Of a stretch of DNA of 64,000 nt, positions 1 through 12,318 are shown piece by piece. Every line of letters starts with the position of its first letter. The first letter of the stretch is position 1. The stretch covers positions 2,914,001-2,978,000 of the forward strand of contig NC_046679.1 of assembly GCF_009870125.1 (NCBI RefSeq). The letters are read 5' to 3'. Origin of the DNA: Drosophila pseudoobscura (Eukaryota; Arthropoda; Insecta; Diptera; Drosophilidae). The notes beneath the pieces are model-generated. The model ran no database searches and was not told the DNA's origin. It worked only from the letters and a program-made list of their open reading frames with translations. The translations under genes and the position numbers were made by a program.

Positions 1-1392
1 AATAGTATCCTGAAGTGCAGTGCAATTCAATTACAGCTCAATTTCAGAGCAACAGCAGATACAACAGTAGTAGTAGCAGCAGATACAACAGATACAGATA
101 CAGATACAGAAACAGCAGCCAACTGAGAGCTATGGCCATTTAGAGAGCACGGCGACAATTTGTTTATGGAACCGCCGCGGACTTTAAATGGTTCGGTGCA
201 TAAATCACTCGGTCTCGCTCCGATCAACCCCAATTGTCAATTGCCAATACTCGTATCTCCCTGTAATTGGGTATCTCCCTGCTGGCTCCGCCTCAACGGC
301 CCAGGCCCAGGCCCATGCCCATACCCGCAGACATCATACAACCACCCACCCATCCAATAGATCCGATCCTCTTCCTTCAGCGGCTGTCCATGGCAATTTG
401 CATGAAACTCTGATCTATTTACAATTGGAATGGCGTGCTGCCCTCGGGACTGGATGGTGGCTGCTACATGCTGCATGCTGCATGCTGCAGAGTTGCTAAC
501 TGCTGCCACTTAATTTCTTAATTTCATATTGCGTGTGCTGTACTGTACCCTGCCCTGGCAGCCGTGTACACTGTACCGTGTCCGTCTGTACTAATGACAT
601 CATTTGCTGGCCTAGGCAGAAAACAAGTTGCAAGAAAGCTAGACAACACCAACAGCAAGGGGCAAGATGTCCAGCGAACAAACACCAGAAGTTGAGATGC
701 TCTACAATCGATATCAACGCAAAGGAAATGTTCTGCAACTCGAATAAACCCAAGAATCAAGGAATAAGTCGGATGCTCTGTTTTCTAGAATGTATTGATG
801 TTACTCTTTCCACAAGAAAATGCTCTGCAAGGAAGGCCCAAGGAAAATATGGGCACAAGGCTCCCCACCTATCTATATATATCTTATTATCGGATCTATA
901 GCTCTTTTAGGCCTGCTGCAAACTTTGCAGCAAAGTGCATAGTGTTATCCTTGTGGCTGAGGCTCAACAAGTGGCACATTGCATGTGGCAGCCATGTGCT
1001 TGCAACACACTACTCGCACATATGTACGTCCGAAGCGTAACTCATAAATGTGGCCAAGGCAAACGCAAAACGACTTCCTGCTCCTCGAACATGTCATGAC
1101 TCGCTCGGGAGCAGCAGCAGCAAACATGCAACAACACACACACACACAAACACACACACACTAGTGGCACCGCAGCGTGTTTCGAGCACGCAGGCGCCTC
1201 CTCTTCACCAAAAGTCAGCCTGCCTCATCTTTTGCGGCCTCTTCAGTCAATAAAATCTCTGGCTAAAAAATGTTGCCTTGCGAAAATCCCAGACCCAATC
1301 GCAACAGCACTCCATGCCGCATGCCAACATGATTTTTCCTTGCTTTTTCATTATTGTATTGCGACATTTTTGCAGCTCTGCGAAATCAAAGC

Positions 1393-1447
1393 ATGGCAGC
1401 AGCAGCAGCAGCAACAGCAACAGCAACATGCAACACAGCAGCAGGGG
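1393..1447 (+). repeat. CAG/CAA (opa-like) microsatellite
   Basis: A run of GCA triplets passes into CAACAG units and ends in CAGCAGGGGCAGCAG. Reading frames through it give polyglutamine or polyalanine, but no gene structure surrounds it, so it is treated as a non-coding microsatellite. Confidence 0.8.
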
Positions 1448-2869
1448 CAGCAGCATCATCATCAACGACATCTCTCTGTGCAACATGGAGGCGACGCTTG
1501 CAACAAATCGCTGGCGAAAAATGTGCGCGCGATAAATTTATGTTGGCAACATCAAATCGACGTAAATTACGCGACGCCTGGTTACCAGGCTGCCAGGCGG
1601 CGCTTTGGCTGTTAAATTCTTGCCACAAATCTGGGAGGGGGGGACCGAGAGCTGCAATCTGCAATCGTTGCAGGAGCAGCAGCAGCAGCAGCAGAGGCGG
1701 AGTCATAGACTGGGGCACCACGAGACAGAAATACAGAAGATATATAGAGAGAGAGAGAGCGAGAGCGAGAGAGAGGGGAGCTGTAAAGATGTAGTGACTC
1801 TAGCAACACATTAATTCGCGCGTACTTAACACGACCGAGCGGTACGTATACATAGTCGAGATTCAAGTTGTTGCAGCTCTTTGCTGCAGGTTGTCATCCC
1901 ATCTGTAATACAAACGCATGCCTCAATTGGTGGCAGGAACACTCTCAGCAGAGGAGGGCAGAGCCGGAGCTAGAGCTAGAGGCAGAGCCAGAGCCAGAGC
2001 CAGAGCCCGAGCGAAGAAGCTGCCGGCGCAAATTGCTGTTTGTAATTGATTTAAATACGTTGACGTTGCGTGGCAAATAACTCAAGCTTCCAGATTGCAG
2101 CAGGTTGCAAGTTGATTATATAGCCCCGGACATGGCTGCTTAATTGCTGCCACAACCCCAGAGCTTTGGGGCCAAATTGCTCTGTGGAGTATTCAGTTTG
2201 ATTTGAAGAAAAGAAAGCATATTCTTGCATGAACCATTGAATAATCCGCTAACTATGTTAATAATATTATTTTTATTGGATACCTGGATCACCTGTCGAA
2301 AAACATCTCTGCTGGCATTATCATTATCTGGCTGTTCAGTTGTATTTTTATTGGCGTGAAAGTCAAACAGCCAAAAGTCTCGGGACAACAGTCAATTATC
2401 GTTTTGATTTATGCCCCAGTGCCGAAATGGGAATAGTATTCATAAGCGCTGCGCTTTTCACCATTTCTTCTCATCAATTATCATAAATACAAACAAATTT
2501 GCAATAAACTGCACAGCAGCACGCAGTGGAAAATGGCAATTTCCCCCAGCCGGGGTTCAAAGGCAAACCCACAGGCAGCGGACAGCAACGGAACGGAACG
2601 GCAACGGCAACGGCAACAACTTCAATTACAATCACGTCAACATCATTTTCAACGCAACGAGATATATTTCTATTAGCCGATTTAATGTCAGCATAATTAA
2701 TCACATCCAATAATGTTCAACGACCAACAGAAACAGCAACAGCAGCAACATGGCCAACAGCAACATGAGGTACAGCAACAGCAGCAACATCTTCAGGGTC
2801 AACAGTTCGTGGTGCACCTTTTCCACCAGAGAGCTGAGCTGAGCTGAGCTGCTTGGAGTGTGGACCCAA

Positions 2870-2906
2870 GAGTCCGAGTCCGAGACCGAGACCGAGACCG
2901 AGACCT
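2870..2906 (+). repeat. Hexamer tandem repeat GAGTCC/GAGACC
   Basis: Two GAGTCC-type units are followed by four GAGACC units. Just upstream (about 2832-2850) there is a separate short GAGCT tandem run. Both are simple tandem repeats in non-coding DNA. Confidence 0.75.
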
Positions 2907-5900
2907 TCACACTTTTGTTTATTGGCCACAATGCGTAGGTTGTAGCCATGGGCATTTTATATGGCTTGAACTTGGTGGAAGATGAGCGAGAGGCTGGCTC
3001 CCAGGACAGCTGGACCGCCGGACAGCTAATGCAATTTGATTGTTGGCACCGGTGTTGGTTGGCCAAGACGAATTTGTTGGCCAGATAACGTTGGCAGATT
3101 CATAATTGCCAAAGCATGAAAAGAAATTCGTTTTGGAAATGGTACAAATAAATATAAAAACAAAAAGAAAATGATGCGAAAATCTTGTGAATAAAATTGT
3201 ATTAAATTTGAGGAAAGCTGTTGCTGCTAAGGAAAACTGTTAATTCTAAGAAATTATAGAAATAGAAAATATAAAACTCAAAGTTTCAATCGAATGTTTT
3301 TACATTATTATAGCATCTAGGAATCTCGCATTACGTTGGGAATATTGTATTTTGTTATTTGGGGCATAAAGGAAGTCTCGTAGATACCATAACTGTTCGT
3401 AATAGTTTAATAGTCATTGAATAATTTGTCCATAATTATTTTTATGGGCAAGTCGAGCTGCGTTTGGGCGTTTCCCTATCAGATTCTGGATCAAAGTTTC
3501 GTATATTTTTGTATTTTTTTTCGGCTTATGATTTATTTGGCAAAAACACATTTATTGGCATTTTCAACACGCTGATGACTATCAATTTGCACAAATTAAA
3601 AATTAATTGCAAATTTATAGCTTTTAATTTACTTATCGTTTGATTTATGACCCACAAATGCAGCCGAAAAACATTTTTATGATTTAAAGCGCACACAGAT
3701 TTTCTTTAGTTTTATTTCTCTCTTTTTTTCGGTGATCTAGTTGTCTGCACTTAAAATATTTAAGAGCCAAGCAATTTAGCGGATTTGGAGGTAATTGCAG
3801 GTTTTTTTCGCATTTTTATTTCGTTCGTTCATTTAGGCTGATAAAAAAGCAGTCCGACTTGAGCGGAAGCGGCATGTCAACGCGAGGTGAACATTCATTC
3901 TGAGCCAAAGATGATAAAAACTAAATTAAACATTAAAATGAACATCGAAATGCAATTTGCAAACAATTTTACTTGCATTTTCCTAACGATATTCCAATTT
4001 ATTCGAATACGAGCCGGGGCAGAAATTATTCAAAAGCAAAACGATAAAAGGCAAACGACTGGCGACTGGCGAGGTCTGGACAATTGTTTTTGGGCCAGGC
4101 CCAGATCACTGGACCATTGCCACCAGCACTGAGGCAGGCAGGCCGGAGTCGAGGCATAGGCATTCGAGGCAGTTGGGAAAAATGCAACAATAAATCTCAT
4201 TTTATGCAGAGCGCAGAACCAGCGGCCCTTTTATAGGTAACGCTAATGTGGCCCAAAATTGAACTTGACATTTGAATGCCCAATTAACCATGACGTCGTC
4301 CAGCGGAGCCGAGCCGAGCGTCCTGGACATGTCCATGCAGGCACTGATGCCAATGCCGATGCCTTTTCAGGTCAAGTTTTTCGGGCATTCCAATGCTCCG
4401 CTTGCGTTATGCTCTGCCCCGCTTTATTGGAGTAATTCGGGGACGGGACTATGGAGTGTCCAGCTTCCTGCTGCTGCTAATTAACCCACTTTCTAACACG
4501 GCTCGACCTTTTTTCGTATTCCTCTGTATCGTATCTCAGACTGGCGTTTTAATCTCTGCCATTCGAATCGCAGTGGTAAAAATTTGCTTGTCATAAAAAC
4601 AACATAAACTGGCCAGTGGTCAAATATGTGCGCTACCCTGTAATCAAACAGTTGGGTTGTTATGGCCAGAGTGGAACAGGAGAGATATCAGCTTAAAGAA
4701 AAAGGCGAAAGGCAGGAGTCGCCTACTGAAACACTAAGAGTCCTACCTCTGTGGAACTCATGTTTGTCAGAGTTCTAAGAAAGGATCTACAGAAAGGCTA
4801 GGGTATCTCCTGGGTTGCGCCACTTATTCAACCAGATTATTTTACTATTTCGATGCGCGTGCAATTCTCACGCATGCAAGAGCCAGGTCGTTCGGTCGGT
4901 CCCGGCTTGGCCTCGGCCTGGCATGATTATAAAATTGCGATAAATATTTATACCGCTCTTAGATTTATGGTGATTCATATCACCGGCAGGCTGGCACAGG
5001 AGAGGAGTCATCGCTGGCATCGCGCTGGCTTCGGGTAACAGGTAACGTTCATAAACATTTTTATTAGCAATAATTGCACAATTTTCCATGTGGTTCATTT
5101 GCGTGTGCGACAGGCTGGCTAGCTGGATGGCGATGGCGATGCTGATGGCTGGCCAAAGAATTCCAGCTGTCATCAATCATGAAGTGGCGAGAGATTTGCC
5201 CCCGAGATAGGCCGGTCGACTTCCACTTCCTGGCCTTGACTGCCAGCCCAAGGGTCACTCGAAATGACCATAATTGCCGAGTGTCTTAGTAAATTATGCA
5301 TGTAAATGCCGCATTTAAATAAATCGCATTGGGTGCAATCAATTCAGTCAAAAGGTTCCAGTCTGATTTCTACAACAAATTGTCATTGCCCCGAGCCGAA
5401 CACTGAAGCCGAACTGTATTTATTATTATTATTTATTCATAATTTCTATTATTTGTTTTTAGAAGGCCAACACTAGAACGAAGGCAGCTCTGCAAACTTT
5501 GGCGGAATTCTGCACACTTACTTAATGATTTGCCATAATTTTATGGGCAATTTGGCTTTCAAAAATTGCGACCATTCAAATTATCGGAAAGAATTGGTTA
5601 TCTTCTATCACAAATGTAAGACTAATATAATATAGTGGAATTAATGATAGGTTTTAAAACAAAACCTTCTGAAGATTTGATGATTTTGTTTTCGAATTAA
5701 AGACTATCTATTGTGTGTGAATTTCCATTTAGGTTAAAACTCGAGTGAAAAAGGGCCATTAGCATTAAAGACATTTTTAGACGGTGGAAATTAGGTGTGA
5801 AGTTTTCTTAATCTCATTTATATTGAAAACAAATAAAACTGAAACACAAATGTGCATTTCGCTTTGCTTTGCAAGTCACTCCAGTCGAGTGGTAGCCGAA

Positions 5901-6873
5901 ATAAAAATAAATAAAATATATTTCCATATGTAATTGGGCTGCCAAGCCAATGCCTGTCCCCGAGATCTCGCGTCACCCAACCTGAGCGACTGCTAAGTGT
6001 TTTGTCTTGTAATTTACAAATGCAAAATAGCCAAATGTGACAAAATGCATTCGGCTGACAATTTATCGTGTTGCGTGGCAGTACAGTGCTTCCTTGGGGG
6101 GGAAAATGGAACATGGAACGGGCTCGGGCTCGGGCTCGGGCTCTCCAGATCTCCTGCTACATCGGCATCGGCATCGGAATCGGTGGAGGCATACACAAAA
6201 ACTAGTTTACTTACGCATTTTGCGTGTGCCTAGCGCCTAGCATTGATATCCAATGTGCATTTATATTTATGGGCCTAGCCGGGCCTGGCCTTGATCTAGA
6301 ATTTCAAATCATTTTTCCCGATGTTTTCGTTTTCAACGCGGCGTATGTGTGATGTGTGCGATCTCAACAGATCTCCGATTCGATTCGGTAAGTGAGTTAG
6401 GATGAATGTACATATGTATGTTGAGGGTGAGGTGAGGTAAGGTGATGTTTTGGTGCTCGGTTTGCGTAATCATGTATCGGGGTGCTAAGTACCGGTTTAA
6501 GTGCCGTAGACCAGAGACCAGGTTGGCCAGTTTATATATATTTTTTATGCATCTGTCTAACATGAACTGAAGCGCCGTGGAAACGCGTGCGATTATTTTT
6601 TGTATTTCGCTTTCTGCACTTGTAATTTATTGGGAAATTTAATTGAATTCGCTTGCTGTTTCACTGCTGCCAAGCAACCAACCGGTCACATAATTTTTGG
6701 CCGCTACTGATTACACGTTGAGTTGAGTTGAGCAATTGGCCAAGCACTTTTTCCATACAAAGGTGATTACCTTTAAGTTTTCGCACACTTTTGCCACTTA
6801 TCTAAGAAGCCAGATGGGACGGAGCAGAACTTTCTTGATAAATCAGTTCACTTTCTTTCTATTTTTAGGAAAC

Positions 6874-6909
6874 TATAAATGCCGGAGAGCTGCACCAGAG
6901 TCGGTCAGT
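6874..6909 (+). promoter_or_regulatory. Core promoter of Kunitz gene K1 (TATA + initiator)
   Basis: TATAAA starts at 6874 and a TCAGT initiator is at 6905-6909, with the initiator A 33 nt after the first T of the TATA box. The start codon follows 36 nt after the initiator A. The same layout recurs upstream of the other genes of the array. Confidence 0.8.
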
Positions 6910-6942
6910 GGCTTTCAGTGGACTCCAACGGGAGATCTCAGC

Positions 6943-7368
6943 ATGTTCCGGCTGCGCCTTGGGCTTGTTTTTTTAGCCGGTTGGCTTGTACTTGTCTTTG
7001 CAAAGCCCATAGAGGAGGAGTCACTTTCATCGGATCAGAAGTTTGAATTGGAGATGATAAATGATCGAAAAGGTTAGTTGTAGCCTGAGTTTTTCACAAA
7101 ATGTATTTTTACGTACCAGTTTTCGGTCCATCCAGTGAAATGCCTCCAAAAGCCAGCCTATGGAAACTGTCACGGAAGACGCTCACTGTGGTACTTTAAT
7201 CCCATCACAGATAAATGTCTGCGGTTCAATTATTCGAACTGTGGCGGAACCGAAAATCGTTTCTTCACCTTTTCGGAATGCATGCAAAGTTGTAGTCAAT
7301 ACAACTTGAGTAGTTTCATCTTGGAAGATCCAGATGATGAATTCGAACAATCTGTAGGGAGTTTCTAA
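6943..7368 (+). CDS. K1: secreted single-domain Kunitz peptide
   Basis: Two exons, 6943-7072 and 7136-7368, joined at a phase-1 intron (donor GTTAGT). Exon 1 gives a signal peptide (MFRLRLGLVFLAGW...) and a short acidic linker. Exon 2 gives one Kunitz/BPTI domain with all six cysteines at canonical spacing (8, 15, 7, 12 and 3 residues between them), the YGNC lead-in, SNCGG, and the NRF motif. The family inhibits serine proteases by inserting the residue after the second cysteine (P1) into the enzyme. Here P1 is His, which is not typical of a trypsin inhibitor. The NYS site just before Cys4 could be N-glycosylated, and the C-terminal tail is acidic. The ATG at 6943 was chosen because it lies just after the promoter and begins the signal peptide; an upstream in-frame ATG would put the promoter inside the coding region. 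Confidence 0.88.
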
Positions 7369-7822
7369 AAGACTCTTCCAAGGTGTTATATAACTGATAA
7401 GTAATTTTAAGTAATATACGTAATGCTTCAGTCCAATATTTGAACTAGAAGTTCTTCAAGCTATAACATTTTTGTGATTTACATTCAAAAAAAAAACCCC
7501 ACAACTCCTACGAGTAGAAAAATTAGTTAATTATTTATTCAGTTGAGTAATATAGTGTTTTGAATTCTTGACAATAGATGTAATAGCCAGAAAGACGAGT
7601 TTTGAGACCCAAAACGAATCTTATACCTAATCGAAATATTCTCCGATTTGAAGAACGCCTAAATATGTATGTAAATAAATATGTATATGTCTAAGCCAAA
7701 CAAAATAAAATTAAATAGACGGAGTTTTGACTTAAACTATTCAAGGAATAACTTTCCCCACGGAGGTTCTCAATGGGAGTCAGGTCCGGACTTAATGCTG
7801 ACCAGCTCGATAAAGTGATTTC

Positions 7823-8262
7823 TATACCCGATACCCAAAGAGAGTATAGGGGTGTATTAGATATGTGGCGAAAATGGATGTGTGTAAAGCCCAGAAGAAA
7901 GGAAGCGTTTCCGACCCCATAAAGTGTATATATTTATATTCTTGATCAGCATCAATAGCCGAGTCGATAGAGCATTGCCTGTCTGTGCGCCGTCCGTTTG
8001 GTTTAACGCCTAGTTCTCAGAGACCTTAAGAGCTAGAGCAACGAAATTTTGTTTGCAGACTCCTGGGTTATCACACTGAATCAAGATTATTTCAAAATTT
8101 TGCCACGCTCCTTTCCGCCCCACAAAAGCGAAAATCTGTGGCATCCACAACATTCAAGATACGAGAAAACTAGAGAATGGCTATATCTTTTACCGAATCT
8201 GGGTCAGTTCGGATTATTACAGCAAACCTCTCTATCTCTCTCCCACACACTTCGTACTATTC
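7823..8262 (+). mobile_element. DINE-1/INE-1-like Helitron fragment, diverged
   Basis: It starts with TATACCCGATACCC and carries the family landmarks in order: CGTTTCCGACCCCATAAAG, a TTCTTGATCAGCATCAATAG block, a remnant of the CTGTCTG core, and the 'TTTTGCCACGC...CCGCCCCACAAAAGCGAAAATCTGTGG' area. It corresponds to the left half of the full copies at 16.7 and 49.5 kb but has many differences and no right end, so it is older and truncated. Confidence 0.85.
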
Positions 8263-8721
8263 AAGATTTCGACTTGCATTCGAAAGTACACTGTGAACGA
8301 AATGGTGAAGCGACACCAGTTTACCTCTGTGCAGAAATCAGTTGGAAACCAAATTACTAATAATCTGTTTAAATCAGTTTTGAAAACACAATAATTAAAA
8401 CAAATTGACATAAAAAGGAAGGAAATGCAAAACTAGAGGTCCTTTTGAAAACATATGTATATGCTTTTTATGCAAATGGCTGACATAAGCTGTAGGGCTG
8501 TGGGTACATGGGTCAGTCTGACTGGCAAATCGCTGGCATGATACATATGTATGTATGTACATATATGTTCCCTGGTGCCACGTTTAGCCACTGCTTAATC
8601 ACTTTAACACATCAAACTTTTGGCGAAAACTTTGGCTGTTTGCCACTTTTTTAACTAGTCATGTAAATGAGAATTTTCATGACAAATTAGTGGAGACGGC
8701 TTTTACTTTCCATTAAGGAAC

Positions 8722-8757
8722 TATAAATACCACAGGCCTAGTCTGGAGTCGGTCAGT
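8722..8757 (+). promoter_or_regulatory. Core promoter of Kunitz gene K2
   Basis: TATAAA begins at 8722 and TCAGT lies at 8753-8757, again 33 nt from the first T to the initiator A. The flanks (GGAACTATAAAT, GTCGGTCAGTAGC) are close to those of K1 and K5. Confidence 0.8.
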
Positions 8758-8790
8758 AGCTTTCAGTGGATTCCAACGAGACATCTCAAC

Positions 8791-9164
8791 ATGTTCTGGC
8801 TGCGCCTTGCTCTTATTTTTCTAGCCGTTTGGCTTGTTTCTGGAGACATGCAATTTGAAGAATTGGATCAGCAGGAACAGTTGGAGAGAAATATGTTGCA
8901 AGAGCGGAAAGGTTTGTTATCCATAGATTTGGCAAAAAAAAGATAATCATACATGTTTTCATCCACTCAGAGGTCTGCCTCATAGCCAAAACATCCTACG
9001 GCAATTGCAATGGAAAGCGCAAAATGTGGTATTACAATGTCCGTCGAAATAAATGCCACACGTTCATCTATTCGAACTGTGGCGGAAACCGAAATCGTTT
9101 TTACACCCATGAGGAGTGCATGGAATTTTGCGGCGGCTACAACTTGCAAGAATACCAAACCTAA
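8791..9164 (+). CDS. K2: secreted single-domain Kunitz peptide
   Basis: Exons 8791-8911 and 8971-9164 with a phase-1 intron whose donor is the unusual GTTTGTT. The product has a signal peptide of the MFWLRLAL type, an acidic, Gln-rich linker, and a Kunitz domain (VCLIAKTSYGNC ... YSNCGG NRNRFYTHEEC MEFC) with all six cysteines. P1 is Asn, followed by Gly at P1'. Asn at P1 makes strong trypsin inhibition unlikely, so the target is unknown. The body after Cys2 (KRKMWYYN) is very close to K4 and K7-K9, which places K2 in the main subgroup. The protein ends nine residues after a final Gly-Gly pair with a tail rich in Tyr and Gln. The spacer to K1 contains the DINE-1 fragment. Confidence 0.88.
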
Positions 9165-9878
9165 AAAAAAAAAAATGATTTTCCTCTTCCATGAGTATTG
9201 TATATTTATTTCTAATTATATTAATAATAAGAGGTTTGTTGAAACACACAGGTTGTGCTTCCTCGCTAAGAATCTTTAAGCTACAACTCTTTCTAAGTGA
9301 CATTTTCAATAAAAATAATGTCTTATTCAAATGCATAAACATAATAATAGTGTGGCTGAGGGATAGCTATCGAGAGGAAGACGAAGAAGGATTAGATATA
9401 AAGAAATAAAGAAACTAAAAGCACAAAAAAATAACAAATAAATACATATGTTACAAATTTTTAATTGATAATATTTAGCTGTTTTGTAAAGGGTAGATAC
9501 ACAATACGCCGCTGATTCTTTGTTTTGCGTCGTTAGTCTTCGTGGAGAAGATCATTGCTCCCGCACCCACACTTGGCCCAACTTCAAGCTTTCTTTCTGC
9601 AAATATTGCCGCACACGATTCTCTCCCGCCGCCGTCGTTATTACTCGTACATTATTCGTCTGATTTTCGTCGTTGAAGCACGGTTGCTCGTCATTGTTTA
9701 GGGGGTACGGAAGTATTCTCTGTTTATACGAAGTCCTGTGAAATTATGTTAACTATGCATAAGAACTTAAGAACTTAACTTAAGAACTTTACCAAGCGAA
9801 TTAAATTAATTGAAGTGAATTAATTCAACAGATTTAGAGAAAAGCAGAGAGACGCCACTTGTGAAAGCAAAATACAAC
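9165..9878. other. Spacer between K2 and K3
   Basis: There is no coding exon. AT-rich sequence with a possible AATAAA poly(A) signal for K2 near 9309 is followed by a more GC-rich block at about 9480-9720, unlike its surroundings, that may be a mobile-element remnant. I could not assign that block to a family. Confidence 0.4.
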
Positions 9879-10132
9879 ACGTCTTTGCGCCATCCAATCA
9901 CCTTCCCATCTCTTGAATCTTGAATGAAATCTGAAAGCAATCAAAAAAATAAAGTAAATGGAAAATAAGGGGAAGGTGACACACTGTCAATTTGTTCGGT
10001 GCTTAGCAAATGCCCAAGAACTTTGCTACATTTAAGTATTCGAATACTTTCGTTTTTATTTTGGAAGCCATGCAAGTGAGAACTTTCGTGATGAAGTGGA
10101 GTGCGCTGCCTCCTCCTTTCCATTAATGGAAC

Positions 10133-10168
10133 TATAAATGCCAGCGGACTGTGCCTTATTCGATCAGT
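10133..10168 (+). promoter_or_regulatory. Core promoter of Kunitz gene K3
   Basis: TATAAA begins at 10133 and TCAGT at 10164-10168, with 33 nt from the TATA T to the initiator A. The flanking GGAACTATAAATGCCAGCGG and CGATCAGTAGTAGC are nearly shared with K4. Confidence 0.8.
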
Positions 10169-10202
10169 AGTAGCTCCCAGTGGATGCCGAGTAGATCGCA
10201 AC

Positions 10203-10606
10203 ATGTTTTGGCTGCGCCTTGCTCTTGTTTTACTAGCCTTTTGGCTTGCACTTGTCTCTGTAAATTCCGAAGAATCCGAAGAATTGAACCCGAAGGTTCT
10301 GAAGACAATAAAGATGCGGGATGAACGCAAAAGTTTGTTAACCAGGGTTCTTTACAAAAACTAATGATACAATGATTTCGAATCCACTCAGGAATCTGCT
10401 TGAAAGGCCCATCATATGGCTATTGTAAAGGAAAACGCAACATGTGGAACTTCAATTACCGCAACAAGGACTGCTTGCCGTTTACCTTTTCAAACTGTGG
10501 CGGAAACCAAAATCGTTTCTACAGTTATGAGGCATGCATGGAGTTTTGCAGCGAAAAGCACTGGAAAAGCCCAGATATATACGACATCTTAGAAGATGGT
10601 TACTGA
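10203..10606 (+). CDS. K3: secreted single-domain Kunitz peptide
   Basis: Exons 10203-10332 and 10392-10606, phase-1 intron with donor GTTTGTT. The signal peptide (MFWLRLALVLLAFWLALVSV) is followed by a Glu-rich linker and a Kunitz domain (ICLKGPSYGYC, then SNCGG NQNRFYSYEAC MEFC) with all six cysteines. P1 is Lys, the classical choice for trypsin-like targets, with Gly at P1'. Of the array this gene and K4 are the nearest pair: they share the linker start NSEES, the MW(N)FN core and the upstream flank. The tail is acidic (DILEDGY). An alternative upstream in-frame ATG at 10101 lies before the TATA box and is rejected. Confidence 0.9.
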
Positions 10607-11138
10607 TTTGGCGCTAATTATTATTCTTTAATTTCAAAGTCAAAAACCTGAAATTCTGCCGTTTATTTTTGTTAATTATTATAAAAAGTTATCGGAGAAA
10701 GTCCATCTCAAATATATTTTGAAATATAATCATACATACATGTCCGATCCTTAATAATGATTGTCTGAGAGGGATGCTATGGGAATACCTATTAAGTAGC
10801 AAATGTATATTTACCGTGAAGTTTCCACGTAATAAATTGGAGTCGGGGGCCACACAGTTGCCCCGCCGAGTAATCCGCTGTTTGACGTGTTGCAATGGAA
10901 ACATATCCGATTTATAAATTTATATAAATAAATAAATAATAATAAACAAATAAATTAATAATATTCAAATAAAATTCTTATTTTTATTTATTTAATTTAG
11001 GGCTAATATACATATAATATTAACTTTGAAACTATTCGAGCACTAGCTACTAAAGCCATTCAGCTTTGCTGTTAATAGCTTAAATAAATTAATTTATTTA
11101 ATTTTTGTATGGCCGATACGTAGGCGGATGAACATGGT

Positions 11139-11366
11139 CTATCTGGATTTTGTACATTTTGGGTAGACCGTGGGTGAACCACGCGGGTTGTATCGGTGGA
11201 GCAATTGGTCCCAATCTTCAGACTGTCTTTGGGTTGTGATCTGGGTGACGAGCCTTTTTATATAATTTTTCTCAGTGGGAGTATGTAGGAAAGTTCCGGC
11301 CTTTGTAGTGTGATTTGCAGCTAAATCATCATACTCATTTCCTGCGATACCCTGAAGACTGGACAC
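11139..11366 (-). mobile_element. LINE fragment, RNase H-like coding remnant
   Basis: On the minus strand this open frame reads SLQGIAGNEYDDLAANHT, which resembles the conserved GI-x-GNE-xAD-xxA motif near the end of the RNase H domain of I-, R1- and Loa-type non-LTR retrotransposons. The expected His-Val before the motif is replaced. No reverse transcriptase remains nearby. AT-rich sequence follows on the 3' side of the element. I read it as a short old 3' fragment; the family is not certain. Confidence 0.5.
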
Positions 11367-11628
11367 TCAGAAAAGAGTTAGCTTTTTTGGATACTGATAT
11401 TCAAATAAAATACTTGTCACATTTTAATTGAATATCTTTCATGTTTATTTATGTAAATTAAATATTTTTTGTTCTTAAATTGTTTTGCCGAGACCATGCT
11501 CTCAGAATATATACAGAAATGTATATGTATACAGAATGTATGATCATACATATCATATCATGAAGTTCGTTTAATTTCTGTACAAGTTGCAAACAGATTA
11601 CAGCTTTGTGTGATTAACATCAATAACA

Positions 11629-12251
11629 ACGAGGGGGAACGTTGTGAGTTTCTGCCGAGACCGCAACTCTACATTTATAGCCGATACTTAGTCAGTAAGT
11701 AAGTCAGCCGCGAATATTAAACGACGAGAGAGACAGAAAATCAGTCTGAGCATGACGTCGGGCGCTTCGTAGCCACTGCAAATTGATTTGTTCCTTTTGG
11801 CTATAAAAAGGATGCGTTGTGATCCAGATTCAGCAACCGGATAGATATGGTAGATATACATATATCTTGATTCTGATTGTAATAATTATACGATCTGGTT
11901 CAGATTTTGCACTCTAGAAGATATAGTCATCCTCTACGATTCTGCGTTGTTGGTTTTCTTGTATCTTTGAAATTGTGGATGCCACAGGCAAAGTTTTGAA
12001 ATATTCTTGTAACAGTGACATATGTATCACAGAAGTCCGGATAACAAATGTCGTTGCTCTAGCTCTTATAGTCTTTGAGCACTATGCGCTAATAGGGACG
12101 GACAGACGGGGCTCAATCGACTCGGCTATTGATGCTGATCAAGAATATATATACTTTATGGGGTCGGAAACGATTCCTTCTGGACGTTACACACATCCAC
12201 TTTCACCACAAATCTAATATACCCCAATACTCATTTTGAGTATCGGGTATA
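11629..12251 (-). mobile_element. DINE-1/INE-1-like element, reverse orientation, internally deleted
   Basis: Both ends of the family are present on the minus strand. The left end (ATACCCGATACTC, then AAAATGAGTATTGGGGT) is at about 12210-12251 and the right end (AACGTTCCCCCTCG) at 11629-11645. The GTTTCCGACCCCATAAAG and CTTGATCAGCATCAATAGC blocks are kept, but the middle is missing, giving about 620 bp against about 1140 bp for the full copies. The left end stops only 67 bp before the ABC transporter start codon. Confidence 0.88.
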
Positions 12252-12318
12252 ACAGCCGATCAAGTTCGTAGTGTTTCAGCTGTCCAGTAGATCCCTTTGG
12301 AATTATTTTTAGAGAAAT

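Larger units (their letters stand above)
1..6870. other. Gene-free flank with simple repeats
   Basis: I see no convincing exon here. Open frames are short and built from low-complexity repeats. The stretch holds a CA tract near 1135-1160, CAG/CAA runs near 1393-1447 and 1675-1693, a GA run near 1745-1776, a GAGCCA-type run near 1980-2010, and CAACAG runs near 2735-2790. From about 3100 to 4000 it is AT-rich. It could be intergenic DNA or a large intron of a gene lying to the left. Confidence 0.6.
9880..10725 (+). repeat. Segmental duplication unit, copy 1 (carries K3)
   Basis: This stretch is similar by eye to 20430-21255 over the upstream region (shared AAATAAAGTAAATGGA, GGGGAAGGTGACACACTGTC and TACATTTAAGT blocks), the whole K gene, and about 110 bp downstream (shared GGAGAAAGTCCA and CTCAAAT). 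It marks a duplicated unit of roughly 0.85 kb. Confidence 0.8.
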
